From Devosia geojensis (lineage in GTDB: Bacteria; Pseudomonadota; Alphaproteobacteria; Rhizobiales; Devosiaceae), in assembly GCF_000969415.1 (NCBI RefSeq), contig NZ_JZEX01000060.1, positions 1 to 53,223 on the forward strand: 53,223 nucleotides of DNA, given 5' to 3'. Positions 6,404 to 15,455 of this stretch are shown one piece after another. The notes under the pieces are model-generated. The model saw nothing but the letters and a program-made list of their open reading frames with translations, was not told the DNA's origin and ran no database searches. Position 1 is the stretch's first letter; every line of letters begins with the position of its first letter. The position numbers and the translations under genes are program-made.

Positions 6404-8314
6404 ATGTCGGCGAGCCTGGGGTTGCTCCGGGCGGTCCTGGCCGAGGACCGCCTGACGGACGATATGGCGCTGCGCATCCTCAGCGATGCCCTGCTGCTGG
6501 AGATCGATCCGCTCGACTATTGCGTGCGGCGCCTGGGCGTGCCGCAGGCAGTGGCCAGCGCGCGCGCCGCGCAGTGGGCGGGTCTTGCCTATCACGATAC
6601 GGTGCCACGCGACCTCGAGGGCAGCTGCGAACCGGCGCGCATCGACGCCCTGGCGCAGATCCGCTCCTGCCGGTTGCAGGTCTTCGGCCGCGACGTGCTG
6701 TTCTGCGCACCCGACTTTTCCGCGTTCCTCAGGCTCGCCGAGCATGTGAGAGCAAACCCTGACATGCGCGGGCGCCTCTGCATCGTGCCCCCAAGGGCGC
6801 TGCGCGCCTTCATCGCGCAGTGCGCGGCTCCCGTCCTTACGACGTCGGCCCGGCAGCGGCTGGCGCGGCGCTGGCCCTGGGCAAGCGCACATCTCGAATT
6901 GACGATGCCGGCGCGGATCATCTTCTCGGCGCTACTGCTGACGCTTCTCGTCTGCATCGTGGCGGCGCCGTTCAGCGGACAGCCGCTGATGATCGCGCTC
7001 TCGATCCTGATCGTCGCGGCGCCTGCCGTTCTGCGCATCGCCGCGGTTGTGACCATGCGCGACACACCGCCTCCCCGGCTGCCTCGACCCGCCGACGTCG
7101 ATCTGCCGATCTACACCATCCTGCTGCCGCTGCGCGACGAGGCCGCCATGGTGCCGCAGCTCTACCGGGCCATGTCGGCGATCGACTACCCGCCCGAAAA
7201 GCTCGACATCAAGTTCGTGGTCGAGGCCGACAGCACGGTTACGATTGCGGCGGTCGGGGCGTATCTGCGCGACAGCCGTTTCGAGCTGGTCGTCGTCCCG
7301 AAGAGCCAGCCGCGCACCAAGCCCAAGGCGATGAACTACGCCCTGCCCCTGGCGCGCGGCGAGTTCATCGTCGTCTTCGACGCCGAGGACCGTCCGGCGC
7401 CCGATCAGCTCTGGCAGGCCGCGGCCCGGTTCCGGCAGGATGCAGGCCTTGCGTGCCTGCAGGCGGAGCTGGTGGTCGACAATGGCGGGGAAGGACTCAT
7501 CGCCGCACAGTTCGCGGGTGAGTATGCAGCGCTTTTCGGGCTCGTTCTGCCCGCACAGGCGCGCTGGGGATTGCCGGTCCCCCTCGGCGGCACCTCCAAC
7601 CATTTCCGCACGCAAACACTGCGGGCCATAGGCGGGTGGGACAGCTTCAACGTCACCGAGGACGCCGATCTTGGCGTGCGGCTCGCCCGGCTCGGCCAGC
7701 GCGTCGATACCCTCGCTTCTCATACGCTCGAGGAGGCGCCGGTTTCGACGAACGCCTGGATGGCGCAGCGCACGCGTTGGGTGAAAGGCTGGATGCAGAC
7801 CTTCATCGTCCACAACCGGCAGCCGCTGCAGCTCCTGCGCGATCTCGGCTGGAAGAGCTTTGCGTTCTTCGAACTCATCATCCTCGCGATGATCCTGGCG
7901 CCTGTCCTGCACGTCACCTTCATGATGACGGCAGGCCTGCGGCTCGCCACCGGCCAGCCGCTCTCGGAGCCCGGAGGCCAGATCTGGATCCTCGGCTATC
8001 TCGCCCTCTTCGTTCTTGGTAACTGCGCCGCATTCCTCGTCAACGTGATCGGGCTGGCGCGACTAAAGAAACATGCCCTGATCCCGCTGCAGCTCTTCCT
8101 GCCGATCTACTGGCTGCTGCTGGCCGCCGCGACCTTCCGCGCCGTGCATGAACTGCTGGTCAAGCCGTACTACTGGGCCAAGACCAGCCACAGGCCGGCA
8201 CGCGACACGGGCGCGCGGGCGCAGGCCGTTCCGGAACGCAAGCCCACCCCGCGGAGTGCGAGAGGGACGAAAACATCAGCGGGACGCTCCGCCCGGATCA
8301 GGTTCCCATCGTAG
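6404..8314 (+). CDS. Processive family 2 membrane glycosyltransferase with GspE-type N-terminal domain
   Basis: A 636-residue inner-membrane glycosyltransferase. Residues 1-160 resemble the N-terminal domain of type II secretion GspE proteins (LLRAVLAEDRLTDDMALRIL, then RRLGVPQAVASARAAQWAGL). Two membrane segments follow at about 171-190 and 195-213. The GT2 domain begins at YTILLPLRDE and has the DxD-like FDAED (D326, D329), the TED acceptor motif (418-420) and QRTRW (455-459). That D,D,TED,QxxRW set is typical of processive beta-glycan synthases such as cellulose synthase. Three more membrane segments lie at about 488-510, 525-550 and 558-580, followed by a basic tail. ATG 6404 is chosen because it gives the first family-like residue 11 bases after the AHL synthase. 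The 3' end overlaps the convergent LysR gene by 39 bases. The sugar and linkage are unknown. Confidence 0.88.
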   Translation: MSASLGLLRAVLAEDRLTDDMALRILSDALLLEIDPLDYCVRRLGVPQAVASARAAQWAGLAYHDTVPRDLEGSCEPARIDALAQIRSCRLQVFGRDVLFCAPDFSAFLRLAEHVRANPDMRGRLCIVPPRALRAFIAQCAAPVLTTSARQRLARRWPWASAHLELTMPARIIFSALLLTLLVCIVAAPFSGQPLMIALSILIVAAPAVLRIAAVVTMRDTPPPRLPRPADVDLPIYTILLPLRDEAAMVPQLYRAMSAIDYPPEKLDIKFVVEADSTVTIAAVGAYLRDSRFELVVVPKSQPRTKPKAMNYALPLARGEFIVVFDAEDRPAPDQLWQAAARFRQDAGLACLQAELVVDNGGEGLIAAQFAGEYAALFGLVLPAQARWGLPVPLGGTSNHFRTQTLRAIGGWDSFNVTEDADLGVRLARLGQRVDTLASHTLEEAPVSTNAWMAQRTRWVKGWMQTFIVHNRQPLQLLRDLGWKSFAFFELIILAMILAPVLHVTFMMTAGLRLATGQPLSEPGGQIWILGYLALFVLGNCAAFLVNVIGLARLKKHALIPLQLFLPIYWLLLAAATFRAVHELLVKPYYWAKTSHRPARDTGARAQAVPERKPTPRSARGTKTSAGRSARIRFPS

Positions 8315-9181
8315 GCCTCTCGCCATCTCCTGCTGAAACCAGCGGCGGATGGCATGCATGGTCTGGCTCGGCCGGTCGTCGCGCCAGGCGAGGAACCAAT
8401 GCCCTTGCCGGGTGACCATGCCGAGCGGGGCGACCAGTCGGCCCTGCTCCAGCGCGTCCCAGACCGCCGGACCGGGGCCGATGGCGACGCCAAGGCCGGC
8501 TTCGGCGGCCTGCACGCTGAAGGAGAGCGCGTCGTACCAGATGGTCTCGCGGGCGGGGAGCGGAATGCCGGCCTCGCGCGCCCAGTTGGTCCACATGTCG
8601 GGCGGCCAGCGGATGTCGAGCCGCGGCAGGCTCCAGAGCAGATCTCGGGTAAACTGCCGCTCGCGGATGAGCATCGGACTCACCACCGGCCCGAAGGTTT
8701 CCGGCGCGACCGGAACCACCGTCATCCCCGCGATGTCGAGCAGCGGGCCGACGCCCACATAGACGTCGATCGATCGGTCGGCCGGGTTGATCTCGCGCGT
8801 CCAGGTGGTCAGGCGCACCGAGACGCCGCCGAGCGCCGCCTCGAGGCTCGTCAGGCGCGGCACCAGCCAGCGCAGCAGGAACGTGTCCGGCGCCGTCAGC
8901 ATGATGGTCGACTGGCCGTAGGTTGCCCGCAGGTGCTCGGTGCCGCGGGTGATCGACGCGAAGGCCTCCGTCACCGTCGCCGCGAACGCCGCCGCCGCCG
9001 GCGTCAGCTTCATCGAGCGGTTGCCGCGCTCGAAGAGGGCAATGCCGAGCGCATCCTCCAGGTTCTTGATGTGGCGGCTGATCGCCCCACTCGAAACGTG
9101 CAGCTCATCGGCCGCCTTACGCACGCTCCCCAGCCGCGCCGCGACTTCGAACGCGCGCAATGCGTTGAGCAGGTGGAGCAA
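8276..9181 (-). CDS. LysR family transcriptional regulator (GcvA-like)
   Basis: A 301-residue LysR protein. The N-terminal winged helix has LNALRAFEVAARLGSVRKAA, SSGAISRHIKNLEDALG and LFERGNRSMKLT; the rest is the two-lobed effector domain. The start is TTG at 9181, supported by GAGG six bases upstream; no ATG gives the expected N-terminus. It is divergent from the nucleoside hydrolase operon across 169 bases, the usual layout for a LysR controlling its neighbour, so a nucleoside or sugar effector is a fair inference. Its 3' end overlaps that of the convergent glycosyltransferase. Confidence 0.9.
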   Translation of the reverse strand: MLHLLNALRAFEVAARLGSVRKAADELHVSSGAISRHIKNLEDALGIALFERGNRSMKLTPAAAAFAATVTEAFASITRGTEHLRATYGQSTIMLTAPDTFLLRWLVPRLTSLEAALGGVSVRLTTWTREINPADRSIDVYVGVGPLLDIAGMTVVPVAPETFGPVVSPMLIRERQFTRDLLWSLPRLDIRWPPDMWTNWAREAGIPLPARETIWYDALSFSVQAAEAGLGVAIGPGPAVWDALEQGRLVAPLGMVTRQGHWFLAWRDDRPSQTMHAIRRWFQQEMARGLRWEPDPGGASR

Positions 9182-9213
9182 CCGATACCTCAGGAAAAGT
9201 CAACTGAACTGCG

Positions 9214-9235
9214 GTTTTATATGCTGTTGCAAAAC
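9214..9235. promoter_or_regulatory. Candidate LysR-type operator
   Basis: An inverted repeat GTTTT-N12-AAAAC lies in an AT-rich patch between the LysR gene and the divergent nucleoside hydrolase operon, close to the T-N11-A layout known for LysR sites. Inferred only from symmetry and position. Confidence 0.35.
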
Positions 9236-9350
9236 TGTCGTCCATCCTACGCTTTTCCTTGAACTGTGGGGCTTCGAGCATGGATGTCCGCCCTTTGCGA
9301 CCCGCTCTCGAGCACGCAGGTTTTTGTGTCAGACAGAGCGAGTTCACTGC

Positions 9351-10331
9351 GTGACGACTTCTCCCCACCGGATCATCATCGACTGCGATCCCGGCCACGA
9401 CGACATGGCGGCAATCCTCCTCGCCGCGTTCCATCCCGGCATCGCCATTGAGGCGATCACGACCGTGTGCGGCAACGCCTCCCTCGCCAACACCACCAAC
9501 AATGCGCTGCGCATCGTTTCCGCCTTCGGGCTCAGCGTGCCGGTCTACAGCGGCGCGGTGCAGCCGCTGCTGCATCGCTATGATTTCCCGGCCGCCTTCC
9601 ATGGGCCCTCGGGTCTCGACAGCGCCGGCGTCGAGCTGCCGCCGGCCACGCGTGCGGTCGAGCCGAAGCACGCCGTCCAGGCCATCATCGACATCGTCGA
9701 TGCCAATCCGGGCGAGATCACGCTGGTCGTCGTCGGCCCGATGACCAATATCGCGCTGGCCCTCGGGCTGCGGCCCGACCTTGCCGGCAAGGTCCGCCAG
9801 ATCGTCTTCATGGGCGGCTCGGCGGGCGAGGGCAACGTCACGCCGGCGGCCGAGTTCAACATCTGGGCCGATGCCGAAGCGGGACGGATCGTGTTCCGCT
9901 CCGGCGCCAAGCTCGTGATGTTCGGCCTCAACGTCACCCACCAGACGCTGCTGCGCCGGCAGGATGTCGCCGCGGTCCGCGCGGCCCGGCCGGGCGACAA
10001 TGCCGTCGCCGACATCATGGATTTCTATTGCGGCACCTACTACCGGTTCGCGGGCGCCGACAAACCCGGCGCGCCGCTGCACGATCCTTGCGCCATCGCC
10101 TGGCTCATCGATCCGACGCTCTTTACCGTCGAGCAGCTGCCGGGCGAGGTGATCGTCGGCAATGACGAGTCTTACGGCCAGACCCTGATCGACCTGCGGC
10201 CGCAGGACCCGGCCCACGATACCCGCAACAAGAATGTCGGCGTTGCCATGAAAGCCGATGCCGAGCGCTTCGCCGCGCTGGTGACAGAGGCTTTGATCTG
10301 GGCCGCCGGCCGAATTTCTCCCAACCCCTGA
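9351..10331 (+). CDS. Nucleoside hydrolase (IUNH family)
   Basis: A 326-residue inosine-uridine preferring nucleoside hydrolase-like protein, which splits N-ribosidic bonds. The hallmark calcium-binding DCDPGHDD sits at about 11-18. Family blocks TTVCGNASLANTTNNALRI, FHGPSGLDS, VVVGPMTNIALAL and IVFMGGSAGEGNVTPAAEFN follow, then LHDPCAIAWLIDP with the second metal-binding aspartate. GTG 9351 is chosen as start because the family domain begins a few residues later; the frame is open for 411 bases upstream but that part is antisense to the LysR gene. The next gene, a solute-binding protein, begins eight bases after its stop, so it is the first gene of an import/cleavage operon. Confidence 0.9.
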   Translation: MTTSPHRIIIDCDPGHDDMAAILLAAFHPGIAIEAITTVCGNASLANTTNNALRIVSAFGLSVPVYSGAVQPLLHRYDFPAAFHGPSGLDSAGVELPPATRAVEPKHAVQAIIDIVDANPGEITLVVVGPMTNIALALGLRPDLAGKVRQIVFMGGSAGEGNVTPAAEFNIWADAEAGRIVFRSGAKLVMFGLNVTHQTLLRRQDVAAVRAARPGDNAVADIMDFYCGTYYRFAGADKPGAPLHDPCAIAWLIDPTLFTVEQLPGEVIVGNDESYGQTLIDLRPQDPAHDTRNKNVGVAMKADAERFAALVTEALIWAAGRISPNP

Positions 10332-10339
10332 GGGATGCC

Positions 10340-11659
10340 ATGATGAAGACTGCCAAGATCGCCATAGTTGCCGGGCTCGTCGCCGGCATGCTCGCCGGCA
10401 CCGCGCTGGCGCAGGACAAGTCGCTCAACATGATCGTCATCGAGGGCGGCGACACCACCGCCATGCAGGCGGTCGTCAATGCCTACGAAGCGGCGAATCC
10501 GGGTGTGACGATCAACCTGCAGCCCTACCCGTTCGCGCAGTTCTTCCAAGTGGCGGAGCTGCGGCTGCGCTCGGGCGACGCCGGCATCGACCTCGTCTAT
10601 GTCGATGCGCCGCTCCTCGCCAGCTATGCCTCGCGCGGTTTCCTCTCGCCGATCGATGCCGCCATCGACACCTCCTCGCTGGTGACGAGCGCACTTGAGG
10701 CCGGCAAGTACGAGGGCGCGCAGTACGCCCTGCCGATCAACAACTCGGCGCAGGTGCTGTTCTACAACAAGGCCCTGTTCGAGGCGGCCGGCATCACGGC
10801 GCCCGACGGCCTCACCGCCGGCGAGACGGCGACGCAGGCTGAGGTTGACGAGTTGGCCGAGACCAAGCGCTGGACCTGGGAGCAGGTGGCCGATGCGGCG
10901 CGCAAGCTGACCGTCCAGGAAGGCGGCCGCACCACGACCTACGGTTTTAGCGTCGAGCAGTTCGGCGAGCTCTACCAGCTCCAGCCGTTCGGCGAATCCC
11001 TCGGCACCGACGTCATCGGGCCGGACGGCTATACCGCCAAGGGGTATCTGGACAGCGAAGCCTGGACCAAGGCGGCAACCTTCTGGAGCGACCTCTACAA
11101 CGCCTGGGGCGTAAGCCCGCGCAGCCTCGGCTATGGCGAGGGCGCGCAGCTCTTCGGCAACGGCCAGCTCGCCATGTTCGCCGCCGGCACCTGGAACATC
11201 CCGATCCTTTCGGAAACGGACGTCGATTTCGGCGTCGCCCCCTACCCCTATTTCGAGGGCGGGAAGGTGCTGACCCCGACCGGTTCCTGGTATGTGGGCG
11301 TCAATGCCGCGTCGGCCAACCAGGCCGAGGCCATGGATTTCGCCGCCTATCTCACCACCAACGCCGAAGGCACCAGGATCTGGTTCGACTCGCTCCAGCA
11401 GCTGCCGACCTACAAGCCCCTGCTCGACGAGATCAGCACCGACGCCTCGTTCGACGCCTTCCCGCAGAACGTCTTCCGCCTCGGCGTCTACGACTCGCTC
11501 AACACCGCCAAGGCGCGGCCGGTGACGGCGGCCTATGGGCAGCTGCAGGATGCGTTCCGCACCGCCTTCGTCGACATTGCCAACGGCGTGCCGGTTGCCG
11601 ATGCTCTGGCGAGCGCCGTGCAGAAGTTCGAGTCCGCGGCCGCCCGCGTCGCCCCCTAA
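10340..11659 (+). CDS. ABC transporter solute-binding protein, family 1 (carbohydrate type)
   Basis: A 439-residue periplasmic binding protein. The signal peptide is clear: a basic start (MMKTAKIA), a hydrophobic core VAGLVAGMLAGTALA and a cut before QDKSLN. The mature part has the MalE/UgpB-like layout, with VVNAYEAANPGVTINLQPYP, LYVDAP-like VYVDAPLLASYA, YALPINNSAQVLFYNKALFE, LFGNGQLAMFAAGTWN and GSWYVGVN. It is followed by two matching permease genes. Ligand is unknown; the upstream nucleoside hydrolase points to nucleosides or to a sugar released from them. Confidence 0.9.
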   Translation: MMKTAKIAIVAGLVAGMLAGTALAQDKSLNMIVIEGGDTTAMQAVVNAYEAANPGVTINLQPYPFAQFFQVAELRLRSGDAGIDLVYVDAPLLASYASRGFLSPIDAAIDTSSLVTSALEAGKYEGAQYALPINNSAQVLFYNKALFEAAGITAPDGLTAGETATQAEVDELAETKRWTWEQVADAARKLTVQEGGRTTTYGFSVEQFGELYQLQPFGESLGTDVIGPDGYTAKGYLDSEAWTKAATFWSDLYNAWGVSPRSLGYGEGAQLFGNGQLAMFAAGTWNIPILSETDVDFGVAPYPYFEGGKVLTPTGSWYVGVNAASANQAEAMDFAAYLTTNAEGTRIWFDSLQQLPTYKPLLDEISTDASFDAFPQNVFRLGVYDSLNTAKARPVTAAYGQLQDAFRTAFVDIANGVPVADALASAVQKFESAAARVAP

Positions 11660-11668
11660 CCAGCATTC

Positions 11669-11693
11669 GCGTCCCCGGCATGGTCGGGGACGC
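11669..11693 (+). repeat. Intercistronic hairpin between binding protein and permease
   Basis: A perfect 9-bp stem GCGTCCCCG/CGGGGACGC with a seven-base loop lies between the binding-protein stop and the permease start, with no T-tract. Such hairpins often stabilise the upstream message, so that binding protein is made in excess of permease. The in-frame ATG at 11680 lies inside its loop, which is one reason to place the permease start at 11710. Confidence 0.65.
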
Positions 11694-11709
11694 GCCACCG
11701 GTAGACCGC

Positions 11710-12576
11710 ATGACGAACTCGCGCACACCAGTCCTGTTGATCGCCGCGTTGTTGGCGCCGGCGCTGATCGGCCTCGTCGTCTTCCGGCTCTACCCGATCG
11801 CGCTCGCCGCCGGCGACAGCTTCTTCAACGTGCTGCGTGGCCAGCGCGTCTTCGTCGGCTTCGACAACTATATCGCGCTCCTCACCGACTCGATCTTCTG
11901 GAACTCGCTGTGGGTGACCTTGTGGTTCAACCTGCTGATCAACCCGATCCAGATCGCGCTCGCGCTGGGCCTTGCCCTGCTCTACGTGCAGCAGTTCAAG
12001 GGCGTCACCTTCTATCGCATCCTCTTCCTCATCCCGATTGGGGTGTCGCTGCCGACGGCCGTCATCATCTGGCGCATCATGCTGAGCCAGGACGGGCTGG
12101 TGAACGGCGTCCTCGGCATCGCGGGCGTGCCGGCGCAGCCCTGGCTGACGGCGCAGTCGCTGGCGCTCTATTCGATCATCGCCATCGCCACCTGGAAGGG
12201 CATCTCCTACTGGATGATTTTCATCATCGGCGGGCTGCAGAACATTTCGCCCGAGATCTACGACGCGGCCAAGGTGGACGGGGTCAAGCCCTGGCAGCAA
12301 CTCTTCTATATCACCATCCCCCTGCTGCGCCCGACCCTGCTCTTCGTGCTGGTTGCGGACGTCTCGATCAACTTCCTGCTGTTTGCGCCCATCTTCATGC
12401 TGACGCAGGGCGGGCCGGCCGATTCGACCAACGTGCTGATGTATGAGGCCTACAAGTCCGGCTTCATCTTCGGCGACATGGGCCGCGCTATGGCCATCAT
12501 CGTCGTGGTCGTCGCCATCCTCCTCGTCATCGTCGGCCTGCAGTTCAGGCTGCTTTCGGGCAAGGGAGCACGCTGA
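11710..12576 (+). CDS. Sugar-type ABC transporter permease (MalF/UgpA-like)
   Basis: A 288-residue inner-membrane permease with six predicted membrane helices. The first, LLIAALLAPALIGLVVFRL, follows a short cytoplasmic start. The EAA loop that contacts the ATPase is recognisable as EIYDAAKVDGVKPWQQLFYI. The start at 11710 is preferred over ATG 11680, which lies in the hairpin loop. The stop overlaps the next permease start as TGATG. No ATPase gene of the MalK type follows. Confidence 0.88.
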   Translation: MTNSRTPVLLIAALLAPALIGLVVFRLYPIALAAGDSFFNVLRGQRVFVGFDNYIALLTDSIFWNSLWVTLWFNLLINPIQIALALGLALLYVQQFKGVTFYRILFLIPIGVSLPTAVIIWRIMLSQDGLVNGVLGIAGVPAQPWLTAQSLALYSIIAIATWKGISYWMIFIIGGLQNISPEIYDAAKVDGVKPWQQLFYITIPLLRPTLLFVLVADVSINFLLFAPIFMLTQGGPADSTNVLMYEAYKSGFIFGDMGRAMAIIVVVVAILLVIVGLQFRLLSGKGAR

Positions 12577-13430
12577 TGTCCATGTCCTCCAATCCCGTGC
12601 GGCAGGGCTTGAGCCTTGGCGCCAAGCATCTCGTCTATGCCCTCGTCGCCTTCGTCTTCGTGCTGCCGCTCTGGTGGGCCATCGTCTCGTCTCTGCGTCC
12701 GAACGCCGAGGTCTTCGCCGACATCTTCCCCTTCACCGCCAAGGCGCTGCTGCCGAGCCCGGCTTCGCTCGAGGCCTACACCGGCGTCTTCGAGCGCGGC
12801 TTCGGCATGATCATCGCCAACACGTTGATCGTCGCCCTCATCACCATGGCCGCCGGCCTCGTCGTCAACGGCGCGGCAGGCTTTGCCTTCGCCATGTTCG
12901 ATTTCAAGGGCAAGAAGTACATCCTGACGGCGATCATCATCAGCTTCATGCTGCCGTTCGAGGCGATCGCGCTGCCGCTCTATACGGTCACCCAGCAACT
13001 CGGCTGGCTGGACAACATCGCGGCACTGATCGTTCCCAGCATCGCCAACGGCTTGGCCGTCTTCCTCTTCTACCAGTTCTTCTCCCAGGTGCCGAAGGAC
13101 TATGCCGAAGCCGCGCGGCTCGATGGCGTCAGCTGGATCAACATCCTGCTGCGCATCTACGTGCCGCTCTCGATGCCGACCTGCATCAGCGCGGCGCTCC
13201 TCCTCTTCATCTTCCAGTGGGAAGCGTTCCTCTGGCCGCTGCTCGCCATGCCCAGCCAGCAGTTCAAGGTGATCCAGGTCGGCATGGCCGCATTCCAGCA
13301 GCAGTACCAGACGATCTGGAACCAGCTCTTTGCCGTCGCGGTCATCACCGCGCTCATCCCCATCGCCCTGCTGCTGCCCTTGCAGCGCTACTACGTGCAG
13401 GGGCTCGCCGGCGCCGGCATCAAGGGCTGA
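12576..13430 (+). CDS. Sugar-type ABC transporter permease (MalG/UgpE-like)
   Basis: A 284-residue permease that would pair with the preceding one. It opens with KHLVYALVAFVFVLPLWWAIVSSLRP, typical for the MalG class. It carries the EAA loop DYAEAARLDGVSWINILLRI and ends in a basic stretch after PIALLLPLQRYYVQGLAGAGIKG. Translation is coupled to the upstream gene by the shared TGATG. The operon ends here: the next gene is convergent and starts four bases later on the other strand. The importer must therefore borrow an ATPase encoded elsewhere. Confidence 0.88.
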   Translation: MSMSSNPVRQGLSLGAKHLVYALVAFVFVLPLWWAIVSSLRPNAEVFADIFPFTAKALLPSPASLEAYTGVFERGFGMIIANTLIVALITMAAGLVVNGAAGFAFAMFDFKGKKYILTAIIISFMLPFEAIALPLYTVTQQLGWLDNIAALIVPSIANGLAVFLFYQFFSQVPKDYAEAARLDGVSWINILLRIYVPLSMPTCISAALLLFIFQWEAFLWPLLAMPSQQFKVIQVGMAAFQQQYQTIWNQLFAVAVITALIPIALLLPLQRYYVQGLAGAGIKG

Positions 13431-13434
13431 GGCT

Positions 13435-14457
13435 TCAAGGAACCGCCTCGGCCGTCGGCCGGACGCCGCTGAACCCCGGCTCGTAGAGGAAGCACTTCAC
13501 GTGGCGGCCCTCGGCCTCGTAGGAGCCGGGAATCTCCTGCCGACAGCGATCCATCACGTATGGGCACCGCGCGGCGAACTTGCAGCCGCCGCTCACCGGA
13601 AACTTCACCGGTCGCGGCGGTTCCGCCGGCGCGGCTGACCAGGCCTTGTCCGGGTCGGCCTGCGGGACGGAGCTCTTGAGGAGCTGCGTATAGGGGTGGA
13701 GCGGGTTGCCCAGCACCCGCTCGACCGGCCCCGTCTCGACGATCCAGCCGCGCAGCATCACGCCGATGCGGTCGGCGGTATAGTAGGCGGTCGCCAGGTC
13801 ATGGGTGATGTAGAGCACCGCCACGCCCTGGCTGTCGCGCAGATCCTTGAAGAGGTTGAGGATCGACATGCGCAGCGACGCATCGAGCATCGAGACCGGC
13901 TCGTCGGCGACCAGCAATGATGGCCTGGTGATCAGCGCCCGCGCGATGGAGATGCGCTGCGCCTGCCCGCCCGAGAGCTCGTTGGGATAGCGCCCGCGCA
14001 CCTCGGCGAGGGTCAGGCCGACGACGCCCAGGGCCTCGTCGATCCGCTTCTCGATCGCGGCTCCCTCCGCCACGCGGTAATTGCGCGCGGTCTCGTAGAG
14101 ATAGCTGTCGACGCGCTTCATCGGGCTGAAGGTGGCGAACGGGTCCTGGAAGACCGGCTGCACTTCGCGGTAGAACCAGGTCCGCTTGTCCTTGGGCGTC
14201 AGGTCGCCGACCGGCCGGCCCTTGTAGTTGAGCGTGCCCTGCGTCGGCCGCTCGAGCCCGAGGACCATGCGCGCCAGCGTCGTCTTGCCGCTGCCGCTCT
14301 CGCCGGCAAGGGCATAGATCTCGGGCTTGCCGGCCTCGAGGGTCAGCGAAGCATCGTCCACCGCCTCGAGCCGGGTGACCGAAAGGCCCTGGCGGCTGAG
14401 GAACACCCGCGTCAGGCGGTCGATCTCAAGCAAGGGCTGGGCTGGTTGCTGCGGCAT
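13435..14457 (-). CDS. Peptide/opine ABC transporter ATP-binding protein (DppF-like)
   Basis: A 340-residue ATPase of the oligopeptide/dipeptide class. Walker A is GESGSGKTT, the signature is LSGGQAQRISIARAL, Walker B is LLVADEPVSMLD, and the switch histidine lies in YITHDLATAYY. The C-terminal extension with a cysteine-containing zone (GGCKFAARCPYVMDRCRQEIP) is the domain typical of DppD/DppF-type ATPases. ATG 14457 with GGTGAG upstream is preferred over GTG 14469. Its start overlaps the end of the partner ATPase gene by 32 bases. It is the last gene of a five-gene operon: binding protein, two permeases, two ATPases. Confidence 0.9.
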   Translation of the reverse strand: MPQQPAQPLLEIDRLTRVFLSRQGLSVTRLEAVDDASLTLEAGKPEIYALAGESGSGKTTLARMVLGLERPTQGTLNYKGRPVGDLTPKDKRTWFYREVQPVFQDPFATFSPMKRVDSYLYETARNYRVAEGAAIEKRIDEALGVVGLTLAEVRGRYPNELSGGQAQRISIARALITRPSLLVADEPVSMLDASLRMSILNLFKDLRDSQGVAVLYITHDLATAYYTADRIGVMLRGWIVETGPVERVLGNPLHPYTQLLKSSVPQADPDKAWSAAPAEPPRPVKFPVSGGCKFAARCPYVMDRCRQEIPGSYEAEGRHVKCFLYEPGFSGVRPTAEAVP

Positions 14458-15451
14458 GATCGGTCTCACCGGTGATCAGGTGGCACGCGGCGCGATGGCC
14501 GCCTTCGAGGGTGACGAGCGGAGGCACGATGGTCTTGCAGACCTCCATGGCGTAAGGGCAGCGCGGGTGGAAACGGCAGCCGCTCGGCGGATCGTCGAGC
14601 GCGGGCGGGCGGCCGGGCAGGCTCACGCGCGCCACCTTGTCCTCGAGGGTCGGCAGCGAGCCGATGAGGTGCTGGGTATAGGGGTGGCGCGGCGCCTTGA
14701 AGATGGTGCGGGTGTCCGCCTCCTCGACCAGCTTGCCGGCATAGAGCACGGCGATGCGGTCAGCGAGGTTGGCCTGCACGCCCATGTCGTGGGTGATGAG
14801 CACCAGCGTCGAGCCATGGTCACGCTGGATGCGCTTCAACAGCTGGATGACGCCGCGCTGCACGACCACGTCGAGCGCGGTCGTCGGCTCGTCGGCGAAG
14901 ATCAGCTTGGGCGAGAGGATGGTCGCGAGCGCGATGGTCACGCGCTGGCGCATGCCGCCGGAAAGCTGGTGCGGGAACGCGCGCAGCACGCCTTCGCGCA
15001 GGCCGAATTCGGCGAGGTAGGCGGCCACCCTCTCATTGGTCTGCCGCCGCGACATCGGCTGATGGGTCGAGATGAAATCATGGAAGGTATCGCCGATCCG
15101 GCGCACGGGATTGAGCACGTGCATTGAGCCTTGCGGCACGTAGGACACCCGCGACCAGCGCGTGGCGGTGACCTCCCCTTCGCTCATGTCGAGCGCGTCG
15201 TGCTGGCCCTCCCCGAAATCATAGGTGACCGAACCCTCGACTGGCGTCAGCGGCGGCTCGAACTCGCCGAGCAGCATCTTCAAAAGCGTGGACTTGCCGC
15301 AGCCGGATTCTCCGGCAATGCCGTAGATCTCGCCCGGCCGGATGGCGAGCGACACCCCGTCCACGGCCTTGACGGTGCGTCTCACCCCGAACGCTTCGGT
15401 GATGTAGTAGGCCTTGAGGTCCCTGGCTTCGAGAATGGGAGGCTGGTCCAC
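14426..15451 (-). CDS. Peptide/opine ABC transporter ATP-binding protein (DppD-like)
   Basis: A 341-residue ATPase, partner of the DppF-like protein. Walker A is GESGCGKST, the signature is LSGGMRQRVTIALA, Walker B is LIFADEPTTALDV, and the switch histidine is in LITHDMGVQANLADRIAVLY. The oligopeptide-type C-terminal domain (SGCRFHPRCPYAMEVCK) is present. It starts four bases after the DppC-like stop and overlaps the start of the DppF-like gene, so the operon is translationally coupled. Confidence 0.9.
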   Translation of the reverse strand: MDQPPILEARDLKAYYITEAFGVRRTVKAVDGVSLAIRPGEIYGIAGESGCGKSTLLKMLLGEFEPPLTPVEGSVTYDFGEGQHDALDMSEGEVTATRWSRVSYVPQGSMHVLNPVRRIGDTFHDFISTHQPMSRRQTNERVAAYLAEFGLREGVLRAFPHQLSGGMRQRVTIALATILSPKLIFADEPTTALDVVVQRGVIQLLKRIQRDHGSTLVLITHDMGVQANLADRIAVLYAGKLVEEADTRTIFKAPRHPYTQHLIGSLPTLEDKVARVSLPGRPPALDDPPSGCRFHPRCPYAMEVCKTIVPPLVTLEGGHRAACHLITGETDHAAATSPALA

Positions 15452-15455
15452 GAGG

